Below are positions 19,234-28,005 of a stretch of 64,000 bases of DNA, piece by piece (within the stretch, counting starts at the first letter, position 1; every line of letters begins with the position of its first letter). The position numbers were made by a program, and so were the translations under genes. Source of the stretch: Psychrobacter sp. NG25 (GTDB lineage: Bacteria; Pseudomonadota; Gammaproteobacteria; Pseudomonadales; Moraxellaceae); the NCBI RefSeq assembly GCF_015234355.1, contig NZ_JADGMV010000001.1:124001-188000 (forward strand). Direction: 5' to 3'. The notes under the pieces are model-generated. The model was not told where the DNA came from, made no database searches, and was given only the letters and a program-made list of their open reading frames with translations.

Positions 19234-19968
19234 TTATCCTATGGTCGATTGACGATGAGTGGACTGACGGCTCAGCTTTTTAGCATAGCGTGCTGCTGGA
19301 TTGGCGCGCCATTCAAGCCACATCATAAAGCCAGTAATCAGCATGGTCAGACCCAAATAAATAATCGCTGCTGCCATATAAAAAGTAAAAGGCTGCTGCG
19401 TTGATTGAGCGGCACGTGATGATTGATACATAATGTCTTTGAGACCCACGACCGATACCAATGCGGTATCTTTGAGTAAGACCAAAAACAAATTGCCCAA
19501 TCCTGGCAACGCAATCTGCCAAACTTGTGGCAAAGTGATGCGATAAAACGTCTGAAAAGGACGCATACCAATCGCTTGCGCCGCTTCACGTTGTCCGATG
19601 GGTATCTCTTGAATCGACATACGAAAGATTTCAGTCGCATAAGCGCCAAAAGCAATCGATAGCGCCATGACGCCACCCCAAAAAGCACTAATCTCAACAT
19701 ATTCGTTATAGCCGAATTTTTTGAGAATCGTCATCAGCAGTATCGAGCCGCCATAATAGATGAACAGCACCAATAGCAACTCAGGGATACCACGCATCGT
19801 CGCCGTATATACCGTCGCGAGCTTACGTAGCAGCCAGACATTAGACAGCTTAGCGGTCGCACCAAGCAAGCCCAAAGCCATACCAATAATTAAACTGGTC
19901 ACGGCAAGCTTGATGGTGACGGTAGCGCCGCTCAGTAGTAGCGCGCCAAATCCTTGTAAATCAAACAC
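19234..19968 (-). CDS. Basic/polar amino-acid ABC transporter permease (HisQ/ArtQ type), GTG start
   Basis: 244-residue inner-membrane permease beginning MFDLQGFGALLLSGATVTIKLAVTS, the HisQ/ArtQ N-terminus. The EAA loop is GAYATEIFRMSIQEIPIGQREAAQAIGM near residues 107-134, and TMRGIPELLLVLFIYYGG is diagnostic of the subgroup. The start codon is GTG with a weak upstream site (GGA five to six bases before); no nearby ATG would keep the conserved N-terminus. Upstream lies a 529-bp gap with a terminator of the preceding gene. Confidence 0.88.
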   Translation of the reverse strand: MFDLQGFGALLLSGATVTIKLAVTSLIIGMALGLLGATAKLSNVWLLRKLATVYTATMRGIPELLLVLFIYYGGSILLMTILKKFGYNEYVEISAFWGGVMALSIAFGAYATEIFRMSIQEIPIGQREAAQAIGMRPFQTFYRITLPQVWQIALPGLGNLFLVLLKDTALVSVVGLKDIMYQSSRAAQSTQQPFTFYMAAAIIYLGLTMLITGFMMWLEWRANPAARYAKKLSRQSTHRQSTIG

Positions 19969-20057
19969 AATTATCCACTCTGTCTCTTTATATTAGCAAT
20001 TTGCAAAATATGAGTTAAAAGAATCAGCATCAATAGCTGAGCGCTGCTAATAATCGT

Positions 20058-20069
20058 ATTTTATACCAA
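20058..20069 (-). promoter_or_regulatory. Candidate extended -10 promoter for the permease/FAA-hydrolase genes
   Basis: On the minus strand the sequence TTTGGTATAAAATACG has a TGn-TATAAA extended -10. It lies about 90 bp upstream of the permease start and downstream of the terminator that follows the binding-protein gene, so the permeases may have their own promoter. No clear -35. Confidence 0.35.
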
Positions 20070-20303
20070 ATTAGGTATGGGCACTTTGCGTCATATATTG
20101 ACGTCAAAATGATACGAAAATTACTGCGAAAATTGACACGGTAGAAATGAGGGCTGATTTTATCATATTCACTGCAAGCTATGTTAATACTCACAGGTAA
20201 AAGCAGTGCCTAAATAGGCACTTATCTTCTTAAAAACGAGTCAAATCAGGACTGCTTTTATAAACCAAGCAGTCAATATAGCGAATATCCAACTATTTTT
20301 TAG

Positions 20304-20343
20304 AAAAAAAGAAGGGCACTACCATTAAGGCAATACCCTTCTT
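20304..20343 (-). terminator. Terminator after the first binding-protein gene
   Basis: AAGAAGGG and CCCTTCTT stem with an A run on the left that becomes T on the minus transcript. It separates three binding-protein genes and the ATPase from the permease genes. Confidence 0.75.
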
Positions 20344-20443
20344 GCTGATTAAATCAAACGCTAGTTTATGAGACATGACCATTCAAACGGCTATTACATC
20401 AGATTATAGCTACGCGCTCAATAGAGTATTTAGCGAATTACTG

Positions 20444-20475
20444 AATAAGTCAATAAGTCAATAAGTCAATAAGTC
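20444..20475. repeat. Four tandem copies of an 8-bp unit
   Basis: AATAAGTC repeated four times without change, followed by a looser pair of CACTGAACAAAT-like units up to about 20496, just downstream of a binding-protein stop codon. Confidence 0.9.
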
Positions 20476-20497
20476 ACTGAACAAATCACTGAACAAG

Positions 20498-21424
20498 CTA
20501 CTTAGTTTGCTCAGCAGGTTCCGCTACCGTATCAGTCTCAGTTGCTTTTGTAGCGCTAGTCTCTGGCAGCGCAAAATACTTGTTATTGATATCATCATAA
20601 GTGCCGTTTGCTTTGATATTGGCCAACGCCTGATTTATCTTCGCTTGTAGCTCATCACCTGGACGAACCGCGATGGCAAAGTTGTCATTGATATCAATCT
20701 CTTCACCTTTGAGCGCATACTGACTGCCTGATGTTGAACCAAGCCACTCTAGCGCTGGCAATTTATCAGACACCATTGCATCAACACGGTTTGAACCCAA
20801 ATCCAAAAACGCATTACTGAGCGTATCATACAGCTTCATATCAGCGTCTGGATACGCTTTCTCAAACCACTGCGAAGAGATAGTCGAGCGCTGAGCAGCG
20901 ATAGAGTTTGCATTGATATCACTATTATTACTAGGATCAAAATTGCTGTCTTTTTTGGCTAAAAAAACCAACGTATTGCTAAAGTATGGCTCGGTAAAAC
21001 TGACTTGTTGCTCACGCTCAGGGGTAACTGACATAGCCGCCACAATCGCATCATACTTACCCGCTTTTAGACCAGGAATAATACCGTCCCAATCTTGCGC
21101 CGTAATTTCACAAGTCATTTTCATATCGGCACAGAGAGCATTGGCAATATCTACATCAAAACCACCAAGGGTACCATCCGTATTGGTATAGTTAAAAGGA
21201 GCATAAGCACCCTCAGTACCAATACGTAGCACCTCACCCGTCGTTTCTGCATCAGCAGTCACTTGAGTGGCATCATCACTCGCATCATCTTGACCATTAC
21301 TACAGCCTGCCAAAGCTAAAAGCGCAGCCATCGTCACTAAAGGCACTGAAAATCGTCGTGCCTTTATACCATTGATAACTGATGCATTCGTGACTGCATT
21401 GTGTTGGTCAAAATGGTTGTTCAT
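20498..21424 (-). CDS. Amino-acid ABC transporter substrate-binding lipoprotein, paralogue 1
   Basis: About 309 residues. An unusually long n-region precedes the hydrophobic stretch ending in lipobox LAGC. The mature domain has the class-3 solute-binding pattern: LRIGTEGAYAPFNYTNTDGTLGGFDVDIANALCADM, CEITAQDWDGIIPGLKAGKYDAIVAAMSVTPERE and ANSIAAQRSTISSQWFEKAYPD, close to Lys/Arg/ornithine and arginine binding proteins. The ATG at 21424 has AAGG six bases upstream, whereas the ATG at 21430 overlaps it. The C-terminus carries a Thr/Glu-rich tail. One of three adjacent paralogues. Confidence 0.9.
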   Translation of the reverse strand: MNNHFDQHNAVTNASVINGIKARRFSVPLVTMAALLALAGCSNGQDDASDDATQVTADAETTGEVLRIGTEGAYAPFNYTNTDGTLGGFDVDIANALCADMKMTCEITAQDWDGIIPGLKAGKYDAIVAAMSVTPEREQQVSFTEPYFSNTLVFLAKKDSNFDPSNNSDINANSIAAQRSTISSQWFEKAYPDADMKLYDTLSNAFLDLGSNRVDAMVSDKLPALEWLGSTSGSQYALKGEEIDINDNFAIAVRPGDELQAKINQALANIKANGTYDDINNKYFALPETSATKATETDTVAEPAEQTK

Positions 21425-21453
21425 GATCATCCTTGGAGTTTGTTAATAGAAAT

Positions 21454-21550
21454 ATTGCTCACCGCTACCGATTCACGGCGCTATTGTTCACGGTACTGTA
21501 TTTGTTCACGGTACTGTATTTGCTCACGATACTATTGTTCGCAGTACTAT
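21454..21550. repeat. Degenerate tandem repeat of a ~17-bp unit upstream of binding-protein paralogue 1
   Basis: Units like TTTGTTCACGGTACTGTA follow one another about six times: the two central units are nearly identical (TTCACGGTACTGTATTTG) and the outer ones carry substitutions. It occupies the leader between paralogues 2 and 1. No spacers, so not a CRISPR array. Confidence 0.8.
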
Positions 21551-21649
21551 GACCTCACCCTTATATCAGCTAAGGATAGTGATAAACGGTGAGACACATC
21601 AGTAGTCGCTTGCGGCTGTTTTTCTTTAGCAATCACTTTTCTTCAGTAA

Positions 21650-22546
21650 TTATTTTTCTGCAGCAGCCATCGCATCAGCTGGCGCTTCTTCGACACTATC
21701 AGTTGTTGCTACTGCTTTTTGCGCTGCAGCCGTTGAGCTAGTACCGAAATAGCTACCAGTGATCTGATCATAGGTACCATTGTCTTTTAGCTCAGCCAAT
21801 GCCGCATTGAATTTTGCGACTAATGGATCGCCCTTACGGAACGCGATACCCATCGCATCATCATCGGTACTGATTTCTTGACCTTTGACTTCATAGTCTT
21901 TACCAGCGTCTGTTTTTAGCCAGTCGATACCTGTCACTTTATCAGACATCATGCCGCGTACTCGACCCGAAGTCAGGTCTAGATAGGCATTGTCTTGAGT
22001 GTCATATAGCTTGATATCAGCATCTGCATGCTCGTCTTGTAGATACTGCGACGCCACGGTTGAGCGCTGTGAAGCGATTGGTAGACCTTTTAGCGACTCA
22101 ACGCTTAAATCATCACCTTTTTTACCAATAAGGATGATACCGCTATGGAAATACGGGTCACTGAAATCGACAACTTCTTTACGCTCAGGCGTGATGGACA
22201 TACCAGCGATGATTGCATCAAATTTCTGTGCATTTAGGCCAGGGATTAGACCATCCCAATCTTGAGAAATAACTTCACACTCAGCTTTCATTTGCGCACA
22301 TAACGCATCGACTAGCTCAATCTCATAGCCGATCAGTTTGCCATCAGCATCGGTATAGCTAAATGGCTTATAGCTTGATTCTGTCGCAATTTTGATATTC
22401 AAAGGTGCATCGCTAGCCGTATCAGTTTCAGCGCTTTCTGCTGGTGCTGAGCTATTGTTACAACCTGCCAGCATAAGCATTGCAGCGCTTAGTGGAGCCA
22501 GCCACAATGCTTTTTTACCCATTAATGATGTCATTGAATTTGTCAT
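21650..22546 (-). CDS. Amino-acid ABC transporter substrate-binding lipoprotein, paralogue 2
   Basis: 298 residues with a signal peptide and lipobox LAGC. The mature part shares with its neighbours IATESSYKPFSYTDADGKLIGYEIELVDALCAQM, CEVISQDWDGLIPGLNAQKFDAIIAGMSITPERK and IASQRSTVASQYL. An Ala-rich C-terminal tail of about 30 residues (TAAAQKAVATTDSVEEAPAD-like) extends beyond the usual domain end. AAGGA lies nine bases before the ATG. Differences in the ligand-loop residues (SYKPFSY against AYAPFNY) suggest a somewhat different ligand range from paralogues 1 and 3. Confidence 0.9.
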   Translation of the reverse strand: MTNSMTSLMGKKALWLAPLSAAMLMLAGCNNSSAPAESAETDTASDAPLNIKIATESSYKPFSYTDADGKLIGYEIELVDALCAQMKAECEVISQDWDGLIPGLNAQKFDAIIAGMSITPERKEVVDFSDPYFHSGIILIGKKGDDLSVESLKGLPIASQRSTVASQYLQDEHADADIKLYDTQDNAYLDLTSGRVRGMMSDKVTGIDWLKTDAGKDYEVKGQEISTDDDAMGIAFRKGDPLVAKFNAALAELKDNGTYDQITGSYFGTSSTAAAQKAVATTDSVEEAPADAMAAAEK

Positions 22547-22620
22547 TCTCGTTGTTCCTTAATATAGTTACTAGCCGGTAGTCACTCATGACTGATGTAT
22601 GAAAGCTCATTCATTAAAGC

Positions 22621-23421
22621 TTATTGACCAAAGTTCGCCTGCTCAAGACGAGCCAGTTCACCGTTGCTACGGATTTCACTTAAGGCTTTGTCAAAATCAG
22701 CTTTGAGTGCATCACCTTTACGGACAGCAATGGCAATATTGTCATTGTTATCAATTTCATCGCCAACAATACCGAAGCCTTCAGCATTATCCGTTAACCA
22801 TGCTTTGGCAGAAACTTTTTCAGCCAATACCGCATCACTACGACCAGATTTTAGATCCAAGTAAGCATTGTCATAGTTGTCATATAACTGCACGGTATTG
22901 CCGTCTTTGCCTTCATAATTATCTTGTAGATAAGCGCCAGGCGTGGTTGAACGTTGACCACCAAGGGTTAAATCTTTGATCGACATAGGGTCGAAACCAC
23001 CAGCACTATCCGTCAGCCATACCATGGTGTTGGCAAAGTAAGGCTCGCTGAAGTCCACCTTTTCTTGACGCTCAGGCGTAATCGACATACCTGCGATAAC
23101 GGCATCATATTTCTGTGCCAATAGACCTGGAATAATTCCATCCCAATCCTGAGCCACGATTTCACACTTGGCTTGCATTTGATCACACAAGGCATTGGCA
23201 ACATCGATATCAAAACCTGATAAAGTGCCGTCAGCGTTGGTATAGTTAAAAGGAGGATAAGCACCTTCGGTAGCGATACGAATGGGCTTGCCAGCCGTTT
23301 CTGCTGCAGGGGCGTCAGCATTGGTATCGGCGGCTTCGTTAGAGGATTGACCACAAGCGCTCAACATCAATGCTGCAGTAACGGTCATCGACGACCACAA
23401 TAGGCGAGAATTCGACATCAT
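22621..23421 (-). CDS. Amino-acid ABC transporter substrate-binding lipoprotein, paralogue 3
   Basis: 266 residues with a short signal peptide and lipobox LSAC. The mature domain has IRIATEGAYPPFNYTNADGTLSGFDIDVANALCDQM, CEIVAQDWDGIIPGLLAQKYDAVIAGMSITPERQ and LGGQRSTTPGAYLQDNYEG. It is the shortest of the three and lacks the C-terminal tail. Two tandem ATGs (23421 and 23418) follow AAGGA; either may be used. It is the first binding-protein gene after the ATPase gene, across a 396-bp gap with a terminator. Confidence 0.9.
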   Translation of the reverse strand: MMSNSRLLWSSMTVTAALMLSACGQSSNEAADTNADAPAAETAGKPIRIATEGAYPPFNYTNADGTLSGFDIDVANALCDQMQAKCEIVAQDWDGIIPGLLAQKYDAVIAGMSITPERQEKVDFSEPYFANTMVWLTDSAGGFDPMSIKDLTLGGQRSTTPGAYLQDNYEGKDGNTVQLYDNYDNAYLDLKSGRSDAVLAEKVSAKAWLTDNAEGFGIVGDEIDNNDNIAIAVRKGDALKADFDKALSEIRSNGELARLEQANFGQ

Positions 23422-23651
23422 ACATTCCTTAAATTCTGATGGGGTTTTAATGTAGGGTTCTGATATTCTGTTCTCTGACGTCCCTGTCAGACAAGCAATA
23501 TAGACAAGCAGCCGTCATAGATAGCCACTCGTACGCCTTTTGATAATACCTGAGTAAAATATCAAAAACAAACGTTTTGCATACCGACTGTCATTAACGA
23601 GTAATAAACGGTCAACGATACTTACCAATCCGTAATTTTATATTTAAAACG

Positions 23652-23692
23652 ACAATAGGATGGTAAGAGGCTTACCATCCTATTGTTTTGAG
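23652..23692 (-). terminator. Terminator after the ABC ATPase gene
   Basis: ACAATAGGATGGTAAG pairs perfectly with CTTACCATCCTATTGT across a three-base loop, followed on the minus strand by CGTTTTAAA. It lies about 125 bp past the ATPase stop, so the ATPase and binding-protein genes may be separate units. The rest of 23422-23817 shows nothing gene-like. Confidence 0.8.
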
Positions 23693-23817
23693 TAAAGAAT
23701 CATGGCTTCTCAGATAGTCACAAATATACGCAACTGATTGTTAGAGCTTTTACAAGGACACTCACTTAATGACTGTCTAGCACTTAGTTTTGATGAATAC
23801 TTAGCTCCGATGAATGC

Positions 23818-24615
23818 CTAGTTCTGACGATGTGACGCCATAAAGTCTTTAACACGCTCAGAAGTAGGATTGTCAAAGACTTGCTCAGGAGTGCCAATCT
23901 CTTCAATCACACCTTGATGTAAAAACACTACTTTGCTTGATACTTCACGGGCAAAGCGCATCTCATGCGTGACGATGAGCATCGTGCGACCTTCTTCTGC
24001 CAGCTCACGCATCACAGCGAGCACTTCATTGACCAATTCAGGATCTAGAGCAGAGGTTGGCTCATCGAACAATAACACTTGCGGCTGCATAGCCAGTGCA
24101 CGTGCGATAGCCACACGCTGACGCTGACCACCAGACAAGTTCGCTGGGTAAGCGTCTTTTTTATCAAGTAGACCTACTTTATCTAGCAGCTTTTCAGCAT
24201 CACTAATCGCTTGGTCTTTTTTGATTTTTAAGACCTGTGTGGGCCCTTCGATAATATTTTGCAAAATCGTTTTGTGAGGCCACAAGTTAAAGTTCTGGAA
24301 GACGAAGCCCACACGCGCACGCAAACGTTCTAATTGCTTGATTTCTGCCGCCTGCAACTCACCTGATTTGGCAGGCTTTAGCATGAGCTCGTCATTACCA
24401 ATAATGATGCGACCTTGATTGGGCTTTTCGAGCAAGTTAATGCAGCGCAATAAGGTGGATTTACCTGAGCCAGATGAGCCCAAAATTGAGATAACATCAC
24501 CATCATATGCGGTAAGAGAGACCCCTTTTAGCACTGCCAATGAGCCATAGCTTTTATGGATGTCTTGTAAATCTAAGGCGATAGGCCGAGTCGGATTTTT
24601 TTCAATATCAAGCAT
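23818..24615 (-). CDS. Basic/polar amino-acid ABC transporter ATP-binding protein (HisP/ArtP type)
   Basis: 265-residue ATPase. Walker A is [20 protein letters not shown], the signature is [19 protein letters not shown], Walker B is [16 protein letters not shown] and the H-loop is IVTHEMRFA. The insert after strand 3 ([42 protein letters not shown]) is characteristic of HisP/ArtP-type ATPases for histidine and arginine/lysine. It presumably powers the two permeases at 18495-19968. GGAAG lies about ten bases before the start. Confidence 0.92.
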   Translation of the reverse strand: MLDIEKNPTRPIALDLQDIHKSYGSLAVLKGVSLTAYDGDVISILGSSGSGKSTLLRCINLLEKPNQGRIIIGNDELMLKPAKSGELQAAEIKQLERLRARVGFVFQNFNLWPHKTILQNIIEGPTQVLKIKKDQAISDAEKLLDKVGLLDKKDAYPANLSGGQRQRVAIARALAMQPQVLLFDEPTSALDPELVNEVLAVMRELAEEGRTMLIVTHEMRFAREVSSKVVFLHQGVIEEIGTPEQVFDNPTSERVKDFMASHRQN

Positions 24616-24830
24616 GGTTCAGCAGACTTCCAATAAATATGAATGAAAATACATAACAAATCGTGGTGTGGAGTATAAACATTAAACCTTAATAAGGTCA
24701 TGATAAGCTTATAACTCGTTATACAAAGAGAAAAATTGACACATTGTCTCTTATTATACAGTAAAAAGGCAAATCCTGCGTTTAACCAGCACGCCACTCA
24801 GCATTTATAAACCACTGAATAGCTGACATA

Positions 24831-24869
24831 AAAAAGCCCAGCCTGCCTTTGCAGTACTGAGCCTTATTT
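24831..24869 (-). terminator. Possible terminator after the small acidic lipoprotein gene
   Basis: AAGCCCAGCCTGC and GCAGTACTGAGCCTT form an imperfect stem; on the minus strand it ends in six T. It lies about 140 bp beyond the stop of the lipoprotein gene in a 390-bp gap that shows no other feature. Confidence 0.45.
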
Positions 24870-25005
24870 TATCACTTTCACGTACTAGGCGTTGTGTTAT
24901 CTGTTTACCCACTTTCAATATCTGATGTCAATAAGTGATAGCTGCTTAGTATGTCATAAATCAATATGCCCGAACTTAGTACACCAAAACTTAGCACGTT
25001 AAAAA

Positions 25006-25323
25006 TCAGTATGTCGAAACATGCTCTTCGCTTTCAGTACCATCCAACATCTCTGTATCATCTGCTGTCGCTACTGCTACGTCGTCATTACTGTCCATTG
25101 CCATACCATCATCAGCGCTAGCAACTGCAATATCATCGCCATTGCCTACACTAGCCGCATCATCCTCTACTGCCGTCTGTGCATCAGCCGCTGGCTCAGT
25201 TTCCATAGGTGCCTCATCTTTTTTGCCACAGGCACTCAACGTCAGTGCAGCTGCCACCAACCCTATCGTTAGCCAACTTTTAGCCGTTCCGTTTTTTTCG
25301 ATATTATCATTTGTAGTAGTCAT
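25006..25323 (-). CDS. Small acidic lipoprotein, hypothetical
   Basis: About 105 residues. After the hydrophobic segment WLTIGLVAAALTLS comes the lipobox Cys (LSAC), so the protein should be an anchored lipoprotein with a mature part of roughly 70 residues. That part is extremely acidic and low in complexity, with imperfect units of the form DDIAVASADDGMAM, NDDVAVATADDTEML. No domain is recognised. The ATG at 25323 has AAGGAG seven bases upstream; an in-frame ATG at 25350 lacks one. The fold is likely disordered; metal or cation binding is only a guess. Confidence 0.75.
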   Translation of the reverse strand: MTTTNDNIEKNGTAKSWLTIGLVAAALTLSACGKKDEAPMETEPAADAQTAVEDDAASVGNGDDIAVASADDGMAMDSNDDVAVATADDTEMLDGTESEEHVSTY

Positions 25324-25758
25324 ATCAATGCTCCTTCCGTTATAGTTCATGCTTAGCTATCGATAAAAACCATCTGATCGATCGCTTTATATGGATATTC
25401 TTAAAAACTCTAGTCTTAGCACTCACTATACTGACGATCGATCGTCGCTACCTTAGTACTTACAACGCAGTTCTGTTAAAAACATGTAACGATGCATTTG
25501 ATTTTTAACCAACCTTTAACAGTACTCATGTTATGAATGTACGTACGTAAAACGAGCAGCATAACACTGAGGTAATGCTCATAAACGCTTTATAAAACGG
25601 GCGCTGTTCACAAAATCAACTTTACTATCGACCTCATCTGCTCTATGTTAAATAGCATAATGCTGGATAAGCATTCAAATGTCACTTTTTGCCAAATTTT
25701 CGCCTTTTTGGGCGCTTTTATCTGCTTAAAACATTTATAACCATAAGGAAAATAATTT
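25324..25758. other. Divergent intergenic region between the small lipoprotein gene and proA
   Basis: 435 bp without a gene. It contains a perfect 14-bp palindrome, GACGATCGATCGTC, at 25433-25446 and a second GATCGATCG at about 25378. These may be operator-like or just restriction-type repeats. Promoters for both flanking genes must lie here. Confidence 0.5.
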
Positions 25759-27060
25759 ATGAGTCAATCGAATACCACAGACATTACTGCATATATGCAA
25801 TCTGTCGGCAAACAAGCACGCGCAGCCTCTCGTGCCCTTGCTGCTGCCAATACTGGTGATAAGAACGCCGCTCTTATGGCGATTCATGATGTATTAAAAA
25901 CCGCCAAGCCAGATATTTTAGCGGCCAATAAGATCGATATGGACAATGGTCGAAACAACGATTTGGACGCTGCATTGCTTGACCGTCTTGAGCTAAATGA
26001 TGCGCGCTTTGATGGCATGCTACAAGGTCTAAAAGATGTGGCCTCACTACCAGACCCTATCGGTGAAGTCACAGATATGACCTATCAGCCATCAGGTATT
26101 CATTTGGGTAAGATGCGTGTGCCTCTCGGTGTGGTCGGTATGATTTATGAATCTCGTCCTAACGTAACGCTAGAAGCAGCATCACTGGCGTTAAAGTCAG
26201 GAAATGCCATTATTCTACGCGGTGGCTCTGAAGCTTTTGAATCTAACCAAGCCATCGCCAAATGTATCTTGGAAGGTCTAGAAAAGGTCAATCTATCTGG
26301 GCATAGTGTGCAGGTTCTACAAACCACTGATCGCGCCGCTGTCGGTGAGCTCATCACCATGACTGACTATGTCGATGTCATCGTACCACGTGGTGGCAAA
26401 GGACTGATTGAACGTATCAGCCGTGATGCCCGTGTGCCTGTGATTAAGCATTTAGACGGCAATTGCCACACATTTATCGATAGCGATGCAGATGCTGAAA
26501 TCGCTATCAAAGTCAGCGTCAATGCAAAAACGCATCGCTATGGTACGTGTAATACCATGGAGACACTACTAGTCGATGAGTCAGTCGCCGATGAGCTATT
26601 GCCAAAAATTGCTGAAGCTATCATCGCTGCTGACGATGCCATGCAACTGCGTCTTGATGACAAATCGCAAGCCATCCTAAATGATAATGCTACGCTCAAA
26701 GGTCATCTATCTGCAGCGACTGCCGAAGACTGGGATACCGAATACTTAGCCCCTATCTTAGCGGTAAAAGTCCTGTCAGGTATTGACGAAGCTATCGAAC
26801 ATATCAATACCCATGGCAGTCATCATACCGATGTCATCATTACGGATAACTATACCAAGTCGCAACGTTTTATTCGTGAAGTCGACTCGGCGAGCGTTAT
26901 GATTAATGCCTCTAGCCGTTTTGCAGATGGTTTTGAATATGGGTTGGGTGCCGAAATTGGTATCTCAACGGATAAAATTCATGCTCGTGGTCCTGTAGGT
27001 TTAGAAGGTCTGACCTCACAAAAATGGATCGTGTATGGCCACGGTGAGACGCGCGCTTAA
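25759..27060 (+). CDS. proA: Gamma-glutamyl phosphate reductase (proline biosynthesis)
   Basis: 433-residue aldehyde-dehydrogenase-fold enzyme reducing glutamate-5-phosphate to the semialdehyde with NADPH. Recognisable segments are [37 protein letters not shown], the catalytic cysteine in [11 protein letters not shown] (near residue 266), NHDGSHHTD-like [11 protein letters not shown], and [37 protein letters not shown] at the C-terminus. AAGGA lies nine bases before the ATG. proB is not adjacent. A strong terminator follows. Confidence 0.96.
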   Translation: MSQSNTTDITAYMQSVGKQARAASRALAAANTGDKNAALMAIHDVLKTAKPDILAANKIDMDNGRNNDLDAALLDRLELNDARFDGMLQGLKDVASLPDPIGEVTDMTYQPSGIHLGKMRVPLGVVGMIYESRPNVTLEAASLALKSGNAIILRGGSEAFESNQAIAKCILEGLEKVNLSGHSVQVLQTTDRAAVGELITMTDYVDVIVPRGGKGLIERISRDARVPVIKHLDGNCHTFIDSDADAEIAIKVSVNAKTHRYGTCNTMETLLVDESVADELLPKIAEAIIAADDAMQLRLDDKSQAILNDNATLKGHLSAATAEDWDTEYLAPILAVKVLSGIDEAIEHINTHGSHHTDVIITDNYTKSQRFIREVDSASVMINASSRFADGFEYGLGAEIGISTDKIHARGPVGLEGLTSQKWIVYGHGETRA

Positions 27061-27111
27061 CGGATAGCGTCTCAACCTAGCACTTATCTGCTTACTTACC
27101 GTATAATTAAC

Positions 27112-27145
27112 AAAAAACGTCAGCTCTATTGCTGACGTTTTTTTA
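27112..27145 (+). terminator. Terminator after proA
   Basis: AAAAAACGTCAG pairs with CTGACGTTTTTTT; located 52 bp past the proA stop. It isolates the next operon from proA. Confidence 0.9.
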
Positions 27146-27224
27146 TTAGGGATGAATAGGTTATACAGGCGGCGCAATCGTAATTTTGCACCATAATACA
27201 AACATGCGATAGGAAAGTAGACTC

Positions 27225-28004
27225 ATGCAGAGTGGTGAAATCAAACACTGGAATTCAGATAAAGGCTATGGCTTTATTGATGTCGACGATCAAAGTGAAG
27301 ACGTATTTTTTCATATTAGCAAAGCGCGAATGCCGCAGCCGATAACGGTCGGACAAAGAGTCTACTTCAATAGTGAACGTAATGACAAAAATCAGTTGAG
27401 AGCAACCGAAGTAACCCCTGCTTCGCTCAGCATTCAAGAAAGTGGAAATACAGATAACACTAGAAGCACGTCATACAATGCCAATCAGAACGATTCTAGG
27501 CAGAACAACTCTATTAAGAACAATAATAGCCGAAAAAATACTGGTCGCAATACTAGAAACCAGCGTCAAAATAAAAAAAGCCCGCTGTCTACGCTATTTA
27601 GTCTCATCGCCATTATCGCGGTCGCCTTTTACTTCTTTGATGACTTACAGTCCACTTTATTTGCGGATAGCACAGAACCTACAACGATACCTCAAACGTA
27701 CTCTGACAACTCAAATCCAGCATCTAGCTCTGCGGTAACAGGTGATGCGCAAATAGATCAGACCATCACGCTTATCAAGCAAGGCGGACCATTTCCTTAT
27801 CCTAACAAAGATGGCACGACGTTTTATAATCGTGAGGGACAGCTACCAACACAATCAACAGGCTACTATCGTGAATATACCGTGCCGACCCCTGGCATCT
27901 CCCATCGCGGTGCAAGACGTATCGTCACGGGTGGCAATCCACCAACTGTCTATTACTTAACCGTTGACCACTATGATAGCTTTCGCAAACTGGACGTAAA
28001 ATAA
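27225..28004 (+). CDS. Cold-shock domain / transmembrane / guanyl-specific ribonuclease (RNase N1/T1-like) fusion
   Basis: 259 residues in three parts. Residues 1-66 are a cold-shock domain with RNP1 (KGYGFIDV, 13-20) and RNP2 (DVFFHIS, 26-32). Residues 70-118 are an Asn/Arg/Ser-rich basic linker; 120-137 (PLSTLFSLIAIIAVAFYF) is one membrane segment. After a Ser/Thr/Pro-rich spacer, residues 176-259 match the microbial RNase fold of RNase Sa/barnase type: GPFPYPNKDGTTFYNREGQLP, then REYTVPTPG, RGARRIVTG and VDHYDSF. Glu217, Arg228, Arg232 and His249 align with the RNase Sa residues Glu54, Arg65, Arg69 and His85, so activity should be intact. The positive linker before the helix predicts N-in, RNase outside in the periplasm. 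A barstar gene begins one base after the stop. AGGA lies ten bases before the ATG. Confidence 0.88.
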   Translation: MQSGEIKHWNSDKGYGFIDVDDQSEDVFFHISKARMPQPITVGQRVYFNSERNDKNQLRATEVTPASLSIQESGNTDNTRSTSYNANQNDSRQNNSIKNNNSRKNTGRNTRNQRQNKKSPLSTLFSLIAIIAVAFYFFDDLQSTLFADSTEPTTIPQTYSDNSNPASSSAVTGDAQIDQTITLIKQGGPFPYPNKDGTTFYNREGQLPTQSTGYYREYTVPTPGISHRGARRIVTGGNPPTVYYLTVDHYDSFRKLDVK

Positions 28005-28005
28005 T

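Noticed and set aside
21454..21550. Tandem repeats as a possible CRISPR array
   Set aside because: Units of about 17 bp follow each other directly, without unique spacers, and no cas gene is nearby.
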